This document shows positions 1 through 7,095 of a stretch of 25,780 nt of DNA, piece by piece. The notes under the pieces are model-generated. The model was not told the DNA's origin, did not search any database, and saw only the letters and a list, made by a program, of their open reading frames with translations. The translations under genes and the position numbers were made by a program. Origin of the DNA: Actinomycetota bacterium (GTDB lineage: Bacteria; Actinomycetota; Acidimicrobiia; Acidimicrobiales; Ilumatobacteraceae); assembly GCA_009701105.1 (NCBI GenBank), contig WLKU01000003.1, positions 1-25,780 of the forward strand, given 5' to 3'. Position 1 is the first letter of the stretch. Every line of letters starts with the position of its first letter.

Positions 1-678
1 CACAAGACCGTCGGTTGGATATGGATCGTTATCAAAGACTTCAGTGACAGTCGCTGTGCGAGCAGCATTCAACTTTGATCGCGACTTGACGGGGATGCGA
101 TGTCCACCCGGCAACGCCCACATGCAACCATTTTCAGTTGTTGCGTCATCAATGGCAATCCAAAAACCAATCACGCTCTGTGGCTCTGTCCACAGAAATG
201 TGTGGTCGGTATGACTATTTACTTCTCCGCCGATGCGCGGTTGTTTAAATATGTACATCGACTGCAACAGCAGCGGGTCGGCAATCCCAACCTGTTGAGC
301 AACAGCAGCCATTTTGGGCGTGCGGCTAAACGCACTAAACACTGGGTCGAGATCGTGCATCGCGTGTCCGAGTTTGTTGAGACACAGGTGTGCTTCAGAG
401 CGCAACACACCCTGTTCGTCAAACGCATCTTTTTCAAAGAAGCAACGGATTTTGTCACCGCTTGTCAAAAAATATTCATCGGCCGCGTGTTGTGCCGTGG
501 AGTCTGCAGTAAAGATGGTGGCTTCTTGGGGAGACGGCACGTTGTCTTTGGCAAGTTGCAATGCGCGTTCGCGCAACTCGAGACACGCTGCATCATCAAC
601 AAAATTTGGCAGCACCAAATATCCGTCGTCGTTGAACGCCTGCAGTTGTTGAGGCGAAAGAAGTTCTGAAGACGTCAT
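1..678 (-). CDS. Phytanoyl-CoA dioxygenase family protein (PHYHD1-like), C-terminus cut by window edge
   Basis: The reverse strand reads open from an ATG at 678 to base 1, giving 226 codons without a stop, so the C-terminal part lies outside the window. The translation resembles the Fe(II)/2-oxoglutarate oxygenases of the PhyH family, closest in my reading to animal PHYHD1. Visible blocks are the N-terminal 'FNDDGYLVLPNF', 'CLNKLGHAMHDLDPVF', 'QSMYIFKQPRIGGEV' and the iron-binding HxD in 'SHTDHTFLW', followed by 'GFWIAIDDATTENGCMW' and 'LPGGHR'. The distal iron histidine and the 2-oxoglutarate arginine would lie beyond the edge. The ATG overlaps the cytidine deaminase stop codon (ATGA), so it is probably the last visible gene of the nucleoside operon. 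The family hydroxylates diverse substrates; the substrate here is unknown. Confidence 0.86.
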   Translation of the reverse strand, partial: MTSSELLSPQQLQAFNDDGYLVLPNFVDDAACLELRERALQLAKDNVPSPQEATIFTADSTAQHAADEYFLTSGDKIRCFFEKDAFDEQGVLRSEAHLCLNKLGHAMHDLDPVFSAFSRTPKMAAVAQQVGIADPLLLQSMYIFKQPRIGGEVNSHTDHTFLWTEPQSVIGFWIAIDDATTENGCMWALPGGHRIPVKSRSKLNAARTATVTEVFDNDPYPTDGLV

Positions 679-1094
679 CACGAACCACTCGGGTTCTCGA
701 AGTTGGAATGTTCTGGAAATGCTGCTGGCAACAAAATGCTCAGTGGAGTCGGTGTGCCTTCAACATCGACCAGCAAGTTTGCACCACCGTGCTCCCACAA
801 CAATTGGCGGCATCGACCGCATGGCGTGACGTCGGTGTCATTGCCAACACATGCAACCGCAATGATGCGTCCGCCGCCGCTCATGAAAAGCGCTCCCAAG
901 ATTGCGCACTCAGCACACAAGGTGAGTCCGTACGACGCATTTTCTACATTGCAACCTGAGATGATGCGACCATCATCAATAAGTGCTGCTGCACCTACTC
1001 GAAATTTTGAATAAGGCGCATATGAATGTTGCTGCGCCGCACGGGCAGCAGTGCGCAGTGTTTGCCAATCAATCGGTTGTGCAGGTGTGGCCAT
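678..1094 (-). CDS. cdd: Cytidine deaminase
   Basis: This 138-residue protein has the length and motifs of the small homotetrameric cytidine deaminases, which hydrolyse cytidine and deoxycytidine to uridine and deoxyuridine in the cytoplasm. The substrate-binding stretch NVENASYG lies at residues 49-56. The zinc site is CAE (C60, catalytic E62) and PCGRC (C92 and C95), the three-cysteine arrangement of the tetrameric class. The ATG at 1094 lies 9 bases after the stop of the amidohydrolase, and the stop overlaps the start of the PhyH-like gene. It therefore sits in the middle of a nucleoside-salvage operon driven from near 3350. Nothing is truncated or odd. Confidence 0.95.
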   Translation of the reverse strand: MATPAQPIDWQTLRTAARAAQQHSYAPYSKFRVGAAALIDDGRIISGCNVENASYGLTLCAECAILGALFMSGGGRIIAVACVGNDTDVTPCGRCRQLLWEHGGANLLVDVEGTPTPLSILLPAAFPEHSNFENPSGS

Positions 1095-1103
1095 ACGCCA
1101 ACA

Positions 1104-2456
1104 CTAGTTGCGGGCGACCGACGCCAAAATTGCTGGAGTGAGTTTGTTGGCTCGTTCAACAACGGCACGGGCATCGATAGTGAGTGCCACGCGATCGCGC
1201 ACAACAACTTGGCCATGCACAACAACATGGCATACGTCGCCACGACCCGCCGAAGCGACAATGGCGACATGCGGGTCGAACACTGGAGTAAGTGAGGGTG
1301 AGAATGCATCGAGCACGACGATGTCGGCATACTTGCCAACTTCAAGTGAGCCAACGAGATGATCAATGTGCAGTGCCTTGGCCCCATTGATTGTGGCCAT
1401 ACGCAAAACGTCGAGCGCCGGTAAAACAGTTGGGTCTGATGCTGCGGTTTTTTGGACGTAACCAGCCAGACGCATAGCGAGCCACAAGTCGAGGTCATTG
1501 CCTGACGCTGGTCCATCAGTACCAAGCGCAATATTGACACCTTGCTGATGCAACTCGACAATGCGGGCAGTGCCGCTGGCCAACTTGTAGTTGGATGCAG
1601 GGCAGTGCGTGACAGTTGCACCGTGTTGCGCAATCATGGCAATGTCGGTGTCATTCAAATGCACGCCGTGGGCGAGGACCGCATTTGCGAGTAGTTGCGT
1701 GTCGGCAAGCACTTTGATTGGCGTGCGACCATTGTGTCGTTTTGACACGAGTGACATTTCGCCAACGGTCTCTGCGGCGTGTACGTGAATGTGTGCGCCG
1801 TGTTGTTTGGCGAGTGCAGCGATCTGGTTGAGGTGATCTTCGCCAAGCAAGTATGTGCTGTGTGGGCTGAGCCAGTTGAGTGAATCAAAACCATTTGGCA
1901 AGAAGAACTTTTGCTCACGCTTGGCAGAATCGGTGAGCCACTCGTTTGCCCATTTCATTCGTTGCGCAAAAGGCAAAGGCTCGGGGCCATCGGATTCAAG
2001 CAAGTTTGGACCGCAGTGAATGCGCATGCCAGAGCGTGCTGCAACTTCAAGTGCCGCGTCGGGCAAGTAGTACATGTCGAGTGCGGTGGTGATGCCACCT
2101 AGTAGCGATTCGAGCGCTGCAAGTTCGGTGCCGACCACAACGGCATCGTGCGACAACACAGCAATCTCTGCTGGCATCAGTCGGCCAAGAAAATCTTCCA
2201 AGTTCATATCATCGCCCAGGCCACGAAACAGCGTCATGCCCATATGTGTGTGAGCATTGATCATGCCAGGCATCACAATGCCACCTTTGGCATCGATGAC
2301 CGTAGTTGCATTGTGGGCAATTGTTCCAGCAGCAATTGCGCGAATCTTGCGATCAGCACCAACCACGATCGTTGCATCGTTGACAATGGCGCCGACGGTG
2401 TCGACAGTGACAACGCAGGCGTTGGTGATTGCGAGAAGGTCTTGTGGAGTACTCAT
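1104..2456 (-). CDS. Amidohydrolase of the MTA/SAH/adenosine deaminase type
   Basis: The 450-residue protein is a metal-dependent amidohydrolase of the MtaD/SsnA/Atz branch. Metal ligands visible are HxH in 'NAHTHMG' (H69, H71), H226 with E229 in 'HVHAAET', H263 in 'LAHGVHL', H284 in 'HCPASN' and D314 in 'LGTDGPASG'. Enzymes of this branch deaminate 5'-methylthioadenosine, S-adenosylhomocysteine or adenosine to the inosine analogue; a few members act on guanine or triazines. The neighbour upstream is a purine nucleoside phosphorylase whose stop overlaps this start by one base (TAATG). That favours a nucleoside substrate: deamination here, then phosphorolysis of the resulting 6-oxopurine nucleoside. 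The exact substrate cannot be fixed from the sequence. Confidence 0.9.
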   Translation of the reverse strand: MSTPQDLLAITNACVVTVDTVGAIVNDATIVVGADRKIRAIAAGTIAHNATTVIDAKGGIVMPGMINAHTHMGMTLFRGLGDDMNLEDFLGRLMPAEIAVLSHDAVVVGTELAALESLLGGITTALDMYYLPDAALEVAARSGMRIHCGPNLLESDGPEPLPFAQRMKWANEWLTDSAKREQKFFLPNGFDSLNWLSPHSTYLLGEDHLNQIAALAKQHGAHIHVHAAETVGEMSLVSKRHNGRTPIKVLADTQLLANAVLAHGVHLNDTDIAMIAQHGATVTHCPASNYKLASGTARIVELHQQGVNIALGTDGPASGNDLDLWLAMRLAGYVQKTAASDPTVLPALDVLRMATINGAKALHIDHLVGSLEVGKYADIVVLDAFSPSLTPVFDPHVAIVASAGRGDVCHVVVHGQVVVRDRVALTIDARAVVERANKLTPAILASVARN

Positions 2457-3331
2457 TAAAACTTTGTCGCTTTCGTTGCATCTATTTGTTTGAGTACGTC
2501 TCGCAACAGTGCGCCAACTCGTTGAGCTGACTCTTTGCCAACTTGCAATACATCTTCACCCGACAGTGGTTGAGGGTTGATTCCTGCTGCGAGGTTGGTA
2601 GCAAGTGAGAGTGCGAGCACTCGCATACCCAAGTGTCGTGCAGCAATTGTCTCGAGCACGGTTGACATGCCAACCATGTCGGCACCAAGCGTGCCTATTG
2701 CGCGAATTTCTGCTGGCGTTTCAAAATGTGGTCCGTGAAAACCAAAGTAAACAGCCTCGTTGATGTTTGGTGACACATTGCGCACGAGTGATCGCAGCGA
2801 CGAGTTGTACGCATCAGTGAGATCGACGAAGCGACCAGCGAGTGGTGCTGGTGGGTTGTCACCCGTGAGAGGAGAGTGACCTGTCATGTTGATGTGATCT
2901 TTGATCACTACGGGCTCACCAATAGTCCATTCTTTTTGCAAGCAACCCGCGCCGTTTGTGAGGAGTGCGATCTTGCATCCGAGCGCGTTCGCGACACGAA
3001 CCCCGTGCACCACTGCATGCACTCCGTGACCCTCGTACAAATGTGTACGACCGGTGAGTAGCAACACGCGAGTAGAGCCGATGGTGATGGACTTGAGTGC
3101 ACCACCATGGCCGATGGCCGACGGGCGAGTGAATCCTGGGATGTCTGCAACGTTGATGGATTGAACTGGAGTCTCGGATACTTCTTCAAGAAGACCGACC
3201 GCATCTGCCCAGCCAGAACCCAGCACCACAAGCACATCGTGTTCATCACCAAATTGCGCTCGAACCGCTTCAGCTGACCGATTGGCCAGCGCAAACGCCT
3301 CGTTGACTATTTGATCCATAAGTTGATCCAT
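2456..3331 (-). CDS. punA: Purine nucleoside phosphorylase, trimeric class
   Basis: This cytoplasmic enzyme splits purine nucleosides with phosphate to give the base and ribose 1-phosphate. Family marks are 'VVLGSGWAD' (phosphate loop), 'GRTHLYEGH', 'LTNGAG', 'GPHFETPAEIRA' and 'GADMVGMSTVLE', all from the trimeric PNP/MTAP class. The glutamate in the ETPAEIR block and the asparagine in 'SLATNLAAG' match the 6-oxopurine (inosine/guanosine) type rather than the adenosine-cleaving MTAP type. I chose the ATG at 3331 (291 residues) because GGAG lies 8 bases upstream; an in-frame ATG at 3319 is an alternative. A longer reading from 3388 would run through the promoter region. It is first gene of the operon with the amidohydrolase, cdd and the PhyH-like gene. 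The symbol is by family only. Confidence 0.92.
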   Translation of the reverse strand: MDQLMDQIVNEAFALANRSAEAVRAQFGDEHDVLVVLGSGWADAVGLLEEVSETPVQSINVADIPGFTRPSAIGHGGALKSITIGSTRVLLLTGRTHLYEGHGVHAVVHGVRVANALGCKIALLTNGAGCLQKEWTIGEPVVIKDHINMTGHSPLTGDNPPAPLAGRFVDLTDAYNSSLRSLVRNVSPNINEAVYFGFHGPHFETPAEIRAIGTLGADMVGMSTVLETIAARHLGMRVLALSLATNLAAGINPQPLSGEDVLQVGKESAQRVGALLRDVLKQIDATKATKF

Positions 3332-3351
3332 AAATAGCGCTCCATAAATAG

Positions 3352-3357
3352 AGGCTA
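3352..3357 (-). promoter_or_regulatory. Putative -10 box for the PNP operon
   Basis: On the reverse strand TAGCCT is followed by 6 bases and then ATGGAG at 3345. Transcription starting near 3345 would give a leader of about 14 bases carrying the GGAG ribosome-binding site of the PNP start at 3331. No convincing -35 hexamer is visible at 16-18 bases. The call rests on position and similarity to other TANNNT boxes in this window. Confidence 0.4.
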
Positions 3358-3391
3358 CGCACCAAAGTTCGTATTGGCACACGTACATCGG

Positions 3392-3397
3392 TAGCGT
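3392..3397 (+). promoter_or_regulatory. Putative -10 box for bioY (near-leaderless)
   Basis: TAGCGT ends 8 bases before the ATG of bioY at 3406. The spacing would put the transcript start at or very near the start codon. No Shine-Dalgarno sequence is apparent in front of bioY. No clear -35 box is seen. Confidence 0.35.
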
Positions 3398-3405
3398 GGG
3401 GCGCT

Positions 3406-4038
3406 ATGAACACGACTGCGACAGCACCTCTCACAATCTCTCCAGCTCGCGTATTGGCCGACTTGTTGCCAAAACGTGCATCGCGCATATCTGCACTCAC
3501 GCAAGATGTTGTTCTTGTCATGGGGTTTGCCTTGCTCACTGCTCTTGCCGCACAGATCGAGATTCCACTTGGGTTTACACCGGTGCCACTCACTGGCCAA
3601 ACATTTGCAGTGCTTCTGGCTGGAGCAGCGCTCGGTATGCGACGTGGTGCATTGAGTCAACTCGTGTATTGGTTTGCAGGACTTACTGGTTTGCCTTTTT
3701 ATTCGGGTGGCGCAGGTGGATGGAAGTCTGGAACTGGAGCAACACTCGGCTACCTCGTTGGTTTCATAGTTGCTGCTGGTGCAATCGGATATCTTGCAGA
3801 AAAAAAGCAAGACCGAAATTTTGCAACATCATTGCCAGCGATGTTGCTGGGCTCGACAATTATCTATGCCTTTGGTGCAACGTGGTTGGCGCACAAAATC
3901 AACGTGCCACTAGCAAACGGTGACACGAATGCGATTGGCCTTGGTGTCGCACCATTTTTGATTGGCGATTTGTTGAAAGCACTCATTGCGGCAGGACTCA
4001 CCAGCACCGTGTGGACTGCAATCGCTCAGCGCAAATAG
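3406..4038 (+). CDS. bioY: Biotin transporter substrate-binding subunit BioY
   Basis: The 210-residue hydrophobic protein is the S component of an ECF-type biotin transporter. Characteristic stretches are 'PVPLTGQTFAVLLAG' at about residues 59-73, 'GMRRGALSQLVYW' and the glycine-rich 'GTGATLGYLVGF' at 109-120, which together form the biotin pocket in this family. About six membrane segments can be traced. The energising subunits (BioM/BioN or EcfA/EcfT) are not encoded beside it, so it probably shares a general ECF module or works alone. It is transcribed away from the PNP operon, 74 bases apart, and its stop lies 11 bases from the stop of the convergent methyltransferase gene. I saw no BirA-like operator. 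Confidence 0.93.
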   Translation: MNTTATAPLTISPARVLADLLPKRASRISALTQDVVLVMGFALLTALAAQIEIPLGFTPVPLTGQTFAVLLAGAALGMRRGALSQLVYWFAGLTGLPFYSGGAGGWKSGTGATLGYLVGFIVAAGAIGYLAEKKQDRNFATSLPAMLLGSTIIYAFGATWLAHKINVPLANGDTNAIGLGVAPFLIGDLLKALIAAGLTSTVWTAIAQRK

Positions 4039-4049
4039 ATGCAGCGCGT

Positions 4050-4634
4050 TTAGCGCGAACGCTCAAGCTCGTACAGTGTTGTACCGTTGCTGCGCGCAAC
4101 CCATAAACCTGCACCGGCTTGCACAAAGTGTCGGTTAAGACGCTTGCGATACCAGTCGCCAGTGCGTGCATAGATATTGAGGTCGGTGGTTTTTTTGTCG
4201 ACAGCATTGCGCAAGTCGGCTGATGTCGGTACTTCCAAGTACAGCACGCCACGAGTTGCCTTTGCCAAATTGCCAATGGCTGCGACAGCTTGCTTGTCGT
4301 TGAGATACTGCAACACGCTGTGGCAAACAACGAGGTCAAATTGCCGTGTTGGAAACCATGACGCTATGTCGTGACATTCGTGACCGTATTTTTCGCAAGC
4401 ATGCTCGCTGATATCAACCGACAATCGTTTTACTTTTGGATGAGTGGTTGCATACCAATCCCGCCAGTAACCAAGACCTGCACCCACATCGAGCACCGAG
4501 CGCACAGGTACTTCCCACCACTGGCACATTTCGTGCACTGCAGTGGCGAGAGTGTTGACCTTGGTGCGGCTGTGAACAGGGCTAGTTGAATAGAAGCGCT
4601 TGAAAAAAGCGGCATCAAAAGTGTTGCGTGCCAT
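4050..4634 (-). CDS. Class I SAM-dependent methyltransferase
   Basis: The 194-residue protein shows the Rossmann-type SAM-binding motif 'VLDVGAGLGYW' at residues 47-57, an acidic residue at the end of strand 2 ('LSVDIS', D74) and 'FDLVVCHSVLQYL' at 99-111, matching the Methyltransf_11/25 group. It is short and has no visible extra substrate domain, so the substrate cannot be named. It is a single-gene unit, convergent with bioY and divergent from the glutathione peroxidase operon. A TACACA box 6 bases before the ATG suggests a leaderless mRNA. Confidence 0.85.
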   Translation of the reverse strand: MARNTFDAAFFKRFYSTSPVHSRTKVNTLATAVHEMCQWWEVPVRSVLDVGAGLGYWRDWYATTHPKVKRLSVDISEHACEKYGHECHDIASWFPTRQFDLVVCHSVLQYLNDKQAVAAIGNLAKATRGVLYLEVPTSADLRNAVDKKTTDLNIYARTGDWYRKRLNRHFVQAGAGLWVARSNGTTLYELERSR

Positions 4635-4640
4635 GCATCT

Positions 4641-4646
4641 TGTGTA
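4641..4646 (-). promoter_or_regulatory. Putative -10 box of the methyltransferase gene (leaderless)
   Basis: On the reverse strand TACACA is separated by 6 bases from the ATG at 4634. The spacing equals that seen before the DUF4395, cysS and SRPBCC genes. The last base departs from the TANNNT pattern, so the call is weaker than those. Confidence 0.35.
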
Positions 4647-4660
4647 GCAGGTGAGCGGCC

Positions 4661-4690
4661 GCCGTTACGATTGTTGCCGTTACGATTATT
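4661..4690 (+). repeat. Two-copy 15-base tandem repeat upstream of gpx
   Basis: The unit GCCGTTACGATTGTT (4661-4675) is repeated at once as GCCGTTACGATTATT (4676-4690) with one mismatch; another GCC follows. It lies between the divergent methyltransferase and glutathione peroxidase genes. Each copy contains TACGAT, a possible -10 box. It may be a paired regulator site or a duplicated promoter element; the sequence alone does not decide. Confidence 0.7.
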
Positions 4691-4730
4691 GCCAGACCTC
4701 ACTCGAGATCAATTTTGCAAGGAGCAAGCC

Positions 4731-5231
4731 ATGTCCGTGAATGAAACGTCGGTATATGAAACCAAAATTGCACGCCTCAATGGTGCAGGCAGCCCATTTG
4801 ACGATGTGCTTGGCAAAGTGACGCTGCTTGTCAACGTGGCATCCAAGTGCGGTTTGACCCCGCAATACACGGCGATGCAACAGTTGCACACCGATCTGTC
4901 GGCCAAGGGATTCAGTGTGCTTGGCGTGCCATGCAATCAGTTCATGGGTCAGGAACCAGGCAATGCTCAAGAGATTCAAGAGTTTTGTTCAACAACATAT
5001 GGTGTTGATTTTCCATTGAGCGAAAAAGTTGATGTCAATGGTGATGCGCGCCACGCACTGTATGCGTCATTGGTGACCTCACCAGATGCCGAAGGGTACA
5101 CCGGCGATATTCGCTGGAACTTTGAAAAGTTTTTGATTGGTCGCGACGGCAAAGTTGTTGCAAGGTTTGGTCCACAAGTCGCACCAGACGCACCAGAAGT
5201 AGTAGCCGCAATCGAGTTGGCACTGGGCTAA
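4731..5231 (+). CDS. Glutathione peroxidase family protein (probably thioredoxin-dependent)
   Basis: This 166-residue protein is a cysteine-type member of the glutathione peroxidase family, which reduces hydrogen peroxide and organic peroxides in the cytoplasm. The peroxidatic cysteine is C40 in 'NVASKCGLT'; Q74 in 'CNQFMGQE' and W129-N130 in 'IRWNFEKFLI' complete the usual catalytic tetrad. C86 in 'EFCSTTYGV' stands where the resolving cysteine of thioredoxin-dependent members is found, so thioredoxin is the likelier reductant. I chose the ATG at 4731 because AAGGAG lies 6 bases upstream; an earlier in-frame start would run through the tandem repeat. aguB begins 5 bases after its stop. Confidence 0.93.
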   Translation: MSVNETSVYETKIARLNGAGSPFDDVLGKVTLLVNVASKCGLTPQYTAMQQLHTDLSAKGFSVLGVPCNQFMGQEPGNAQEIQEFCSTTYGVDFPLSEKVDVNGDARHALYASLVTSPDAEGYTGDIRWNFEKFLIGRDGKVVARFGPQVAPDAPEVVAAIELALG

Positions 5232-5236
5232 TTACG

Positions 5237-6109
5237 ATGCTCAAGGTCGGTGCAGTTCAGATGTCGATGTCGACAGACATCGCAACGAATATTGCAACCG
5301 CCGAGCGTCTTGTGCGCGTTGCTGTATCGCAGGGTGCACAGGTCGTTTTAATTCCCGAACTTTTTGAGGGACATTATTTTTGCAAGGACGTTGACCCAAA
5401 ACATCTCAATCTTGCATTGCCCATCGACGGACATCCGACCATCGCATATTTTCAGCGCGTGGCAAAAGAGCTCAATGTCGTTCTGCCGATCAGCGTTTTT
5501 GAGCGTGCCAACGAAGCATTGTTTAACACCGTCGCGATGATTGATGCCGACGGAACGGTGATGGGCATTTATCGCAAGAGCCATATTCCAGACGGCATCG
5601 GTTACAGCGAAAAATATTATTTCAGTCCTGGTGATACTGGCTTTCGCGTATGGAAGACACGACACGGAGCTATCGGTGTTGGTATTTGCTGGGATCAATG
5701 GTTTCCAGAATGTGCGCGATCGATGGCACTACAAGGGGCCGACGTGTTGTTGTATCCAACTGCAATTGGCAGCGAACCACCAAACCCTTCGTGGGATTCT
5801 GCACATCATTGGCAACGCGTTATGCAAGGCCACGCAGGAGCCAATATGGTTCCGGTCGTTGCAGCCAACCGAATCGGTCGCGAAGTTGGCGAACAAACAG
5901 AAATTACGTTTTATGGATCTTCATTCATTACCGATGCTCTGGGCGCCAAAGTGGCAGAAGCCAATCGCACGGACGAGGGTGTTTTGGTTGCAACAATCGA
6001 TTGCAACGAAAACCGCGCAATGCGGAGCGCTTGGGGCTTGTTTCGAGATCGACGCCCAGAGTTGTATCGCGGCTTAACCACATTTGATGGCACGACGTCG
6101 GGCAACTAA
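5237..6109 (+). CDS. aguB: N-carbamoylputrescine amidase
   Basis: The 290-residue protein is a carbon-nitrogen hydrolase (nitrilase superfamily) that converts N-carbamoylputrescine to putrescine, ammonia and carbon dioxide. The Glu-Lys-Cys triad is E41 in 'IPELFEG', K114 in 'YRKSHIPDG' and C151 in 'GICWDQWFPE'; the last two blocks are typical of AguB. The next gene, aguA, supplies its substrate, which supports the assignment strongly. The start lies 5 bases after the glutathione peroxidase stop without a clear ribosome-binding site, so translation is probably coupled. The stop overlaps the aguA start by one base (TAATG). Confidence 0.95.
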   Translation: MLKVGAVQMSMSTDIATNIATAERLVRVAVSQGAQVVLIPELFEGHYFCKDVDPKHLNLALPIDGHPTIAYFQRVAKELNVVLPISVFERANEALFNTVAMIDADGTVMGIYRKSHIPDGIGYSEKYYFSPGDTGFRVWKTRHGAIGVGICWDQWFPECARSMALQGADVLLYPTAIGSEPPNPSWDSAHHWQRVMQGHAGANMVPVVAANRIGREVGEQTEITFYGSSFITDALGAKVAEANRTDEGVLVATIDCNENRAMRSAWGLFRDRRPELYRGLTTFDGTTSGN

Positions 6110-7089
6110 TGCCAAGGATGCCAGGAGAGTTTGCTCCTCACGAACGCACAGTTATTGCATGGCCCACACGTGACGATGTATACGGCAAGCATCTTGACGA
6201 AGCACGGGAAGCTCACGCTGCGTTAGCGCGCACGATCTCGGGCTACGAGCCTGTAACCATGATCGCAAATAAGCAAGAAGTCGAGTACGCAGCAGAGTTG
6301 TGTGGCTCAACAGTCGATGTGATTGCACTCCCTATTGATGACTCGTGGTTTAGAGACTCAGGCCCGATTTATATTTTTAATGGCAATGAGCGTTTTGCAG
6401 GCAACTGGATTTTTAATGGCTGGGGCAAAAAGTTTGTGCCGTTTGACAAAGACGCTGCTGTTGCAAGCGCGTGGGCCAAACACGCTGGTCACCCAGTGCG
6501 CAACATCGACATGGTGCTCGAAGGTGGATCGATCACATCCGATGGCGCTGGCTTGTTGGCCACAACTGAGCAATGTTTGTTGCACCCAAATCGCAATCCA
6601 CACCTCAGTAAAACTCAGATAGAACAACGATTACGCAGTGAGTTTGATTTGAACGAAGTGATGTGGCTTCCGCACGGACTGTCGATGGATGCCGACACCG
6701 ACGGACACGTAGACAATGTCGCGATCTTTATTGCTCCGCGCACGATGGTTTTTCAAACATGCGACGATAAATCATTGAGTGATCACTTGCGACTTGAAGA
6801 AAACCGCAAGGTTGCTCAATCTTTTGGCGTGACGATGCACGAAATTCCTGTGTTGCCAGTGATTGAGTATCACGGTGAGCGCATGCAAGTTCCGTATCTC
6901 AACTTTTACATGATCAATGGTGCAGTGATCGTTCCCGTCTGTGGTCATGCAGCAGACGACGACATGCTTGCACTTATCGGCGAATATATTCCCGATCGCG
7001 ACATCATTGGTCTCGACATCGGTGGCATTCTTGCTTACGGTGGTGGTGGCATTCACTGCATCACGCAGCAAATACCTGCCGTGCTCTAA
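6109..7089 (+). CDS. aguA: Agmatine deiminase
   Basis: This 326-residue protein belongs to the peptidyl-arginine-deiminase-like family and hydrolyses agmatine to N-carbamoylputrescine and ammonia. Visible marks are 'EFAPHERTVIAWPTR' near the N-terminus, 'DDSWFRDSGP' (residues 77-86), 'LEGGS' with E138, 'TDGHVDNVA' (D198, H200, D202) and the catalytic cysteine C317 in 'GGGGIHCITQQIP'. With aguB it forms the two-step agmatine-to-putrescine route. No arginine decarboxylase is in the window, so agmatine must come from elsewhere. A second Met at residue 4 is a possible alternative start. Its stop lies 6 bases from that of the convergent sulfatase gene. Confidence 0.96.
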   Translation: MPRMPGEFAPHERTVIAWPTRDDVYGKHLDEAREAHAALARTISGYEPVTMIANKQEVEYAAELCGSTVDVIALPIDDSWFRDSGPIYIFNGNERFAGNWIFNGWGKKFVPFDKDAAVASAWAKHAGHPVRNIDMVLEGGSITSDGAGLLATTEQCLLHPNRNPHLSKTQIEQRLRSEFDLNEVMWLPHGLSMDADTDGHVDNVAIFIAPRTMVFQTCDDKSLSDHLRLEENRKVAQSFGVTMHEIPVLPVIEYHGERMQVPYLNFYMINGAVIVPVCGHAADDDMLALIGEYIPDRDIIGLDIGGILAYGGGGIHCITQQIPAVL

Positions 7090-7095
7090 CAGTTT

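Noticed and set aside
100..669. 189-codon open frame on the plus strand
   Set aside because: It lies opposite the PhyH-like gene, whose reverse-strand translation has clear family motifs, and it resembles nothing itself.
995..1633. 212-codon reverse-strand frame overlapping cdd and the amidohydrolase
   Set aside because: Both overlapped genes have intact catalytic motifs in their own frames; this one has none.
3332..3388. Upstream start for PNP
   Set aside because: The extra residues are not family-like and would cover the promoter; GGAG in front of 3331 fits better.
4039..4049. Possible terminator between bioY and the methyltransferase
   Set aside because: Only short GCGC palindromes are present, with no stable stem or T tract.
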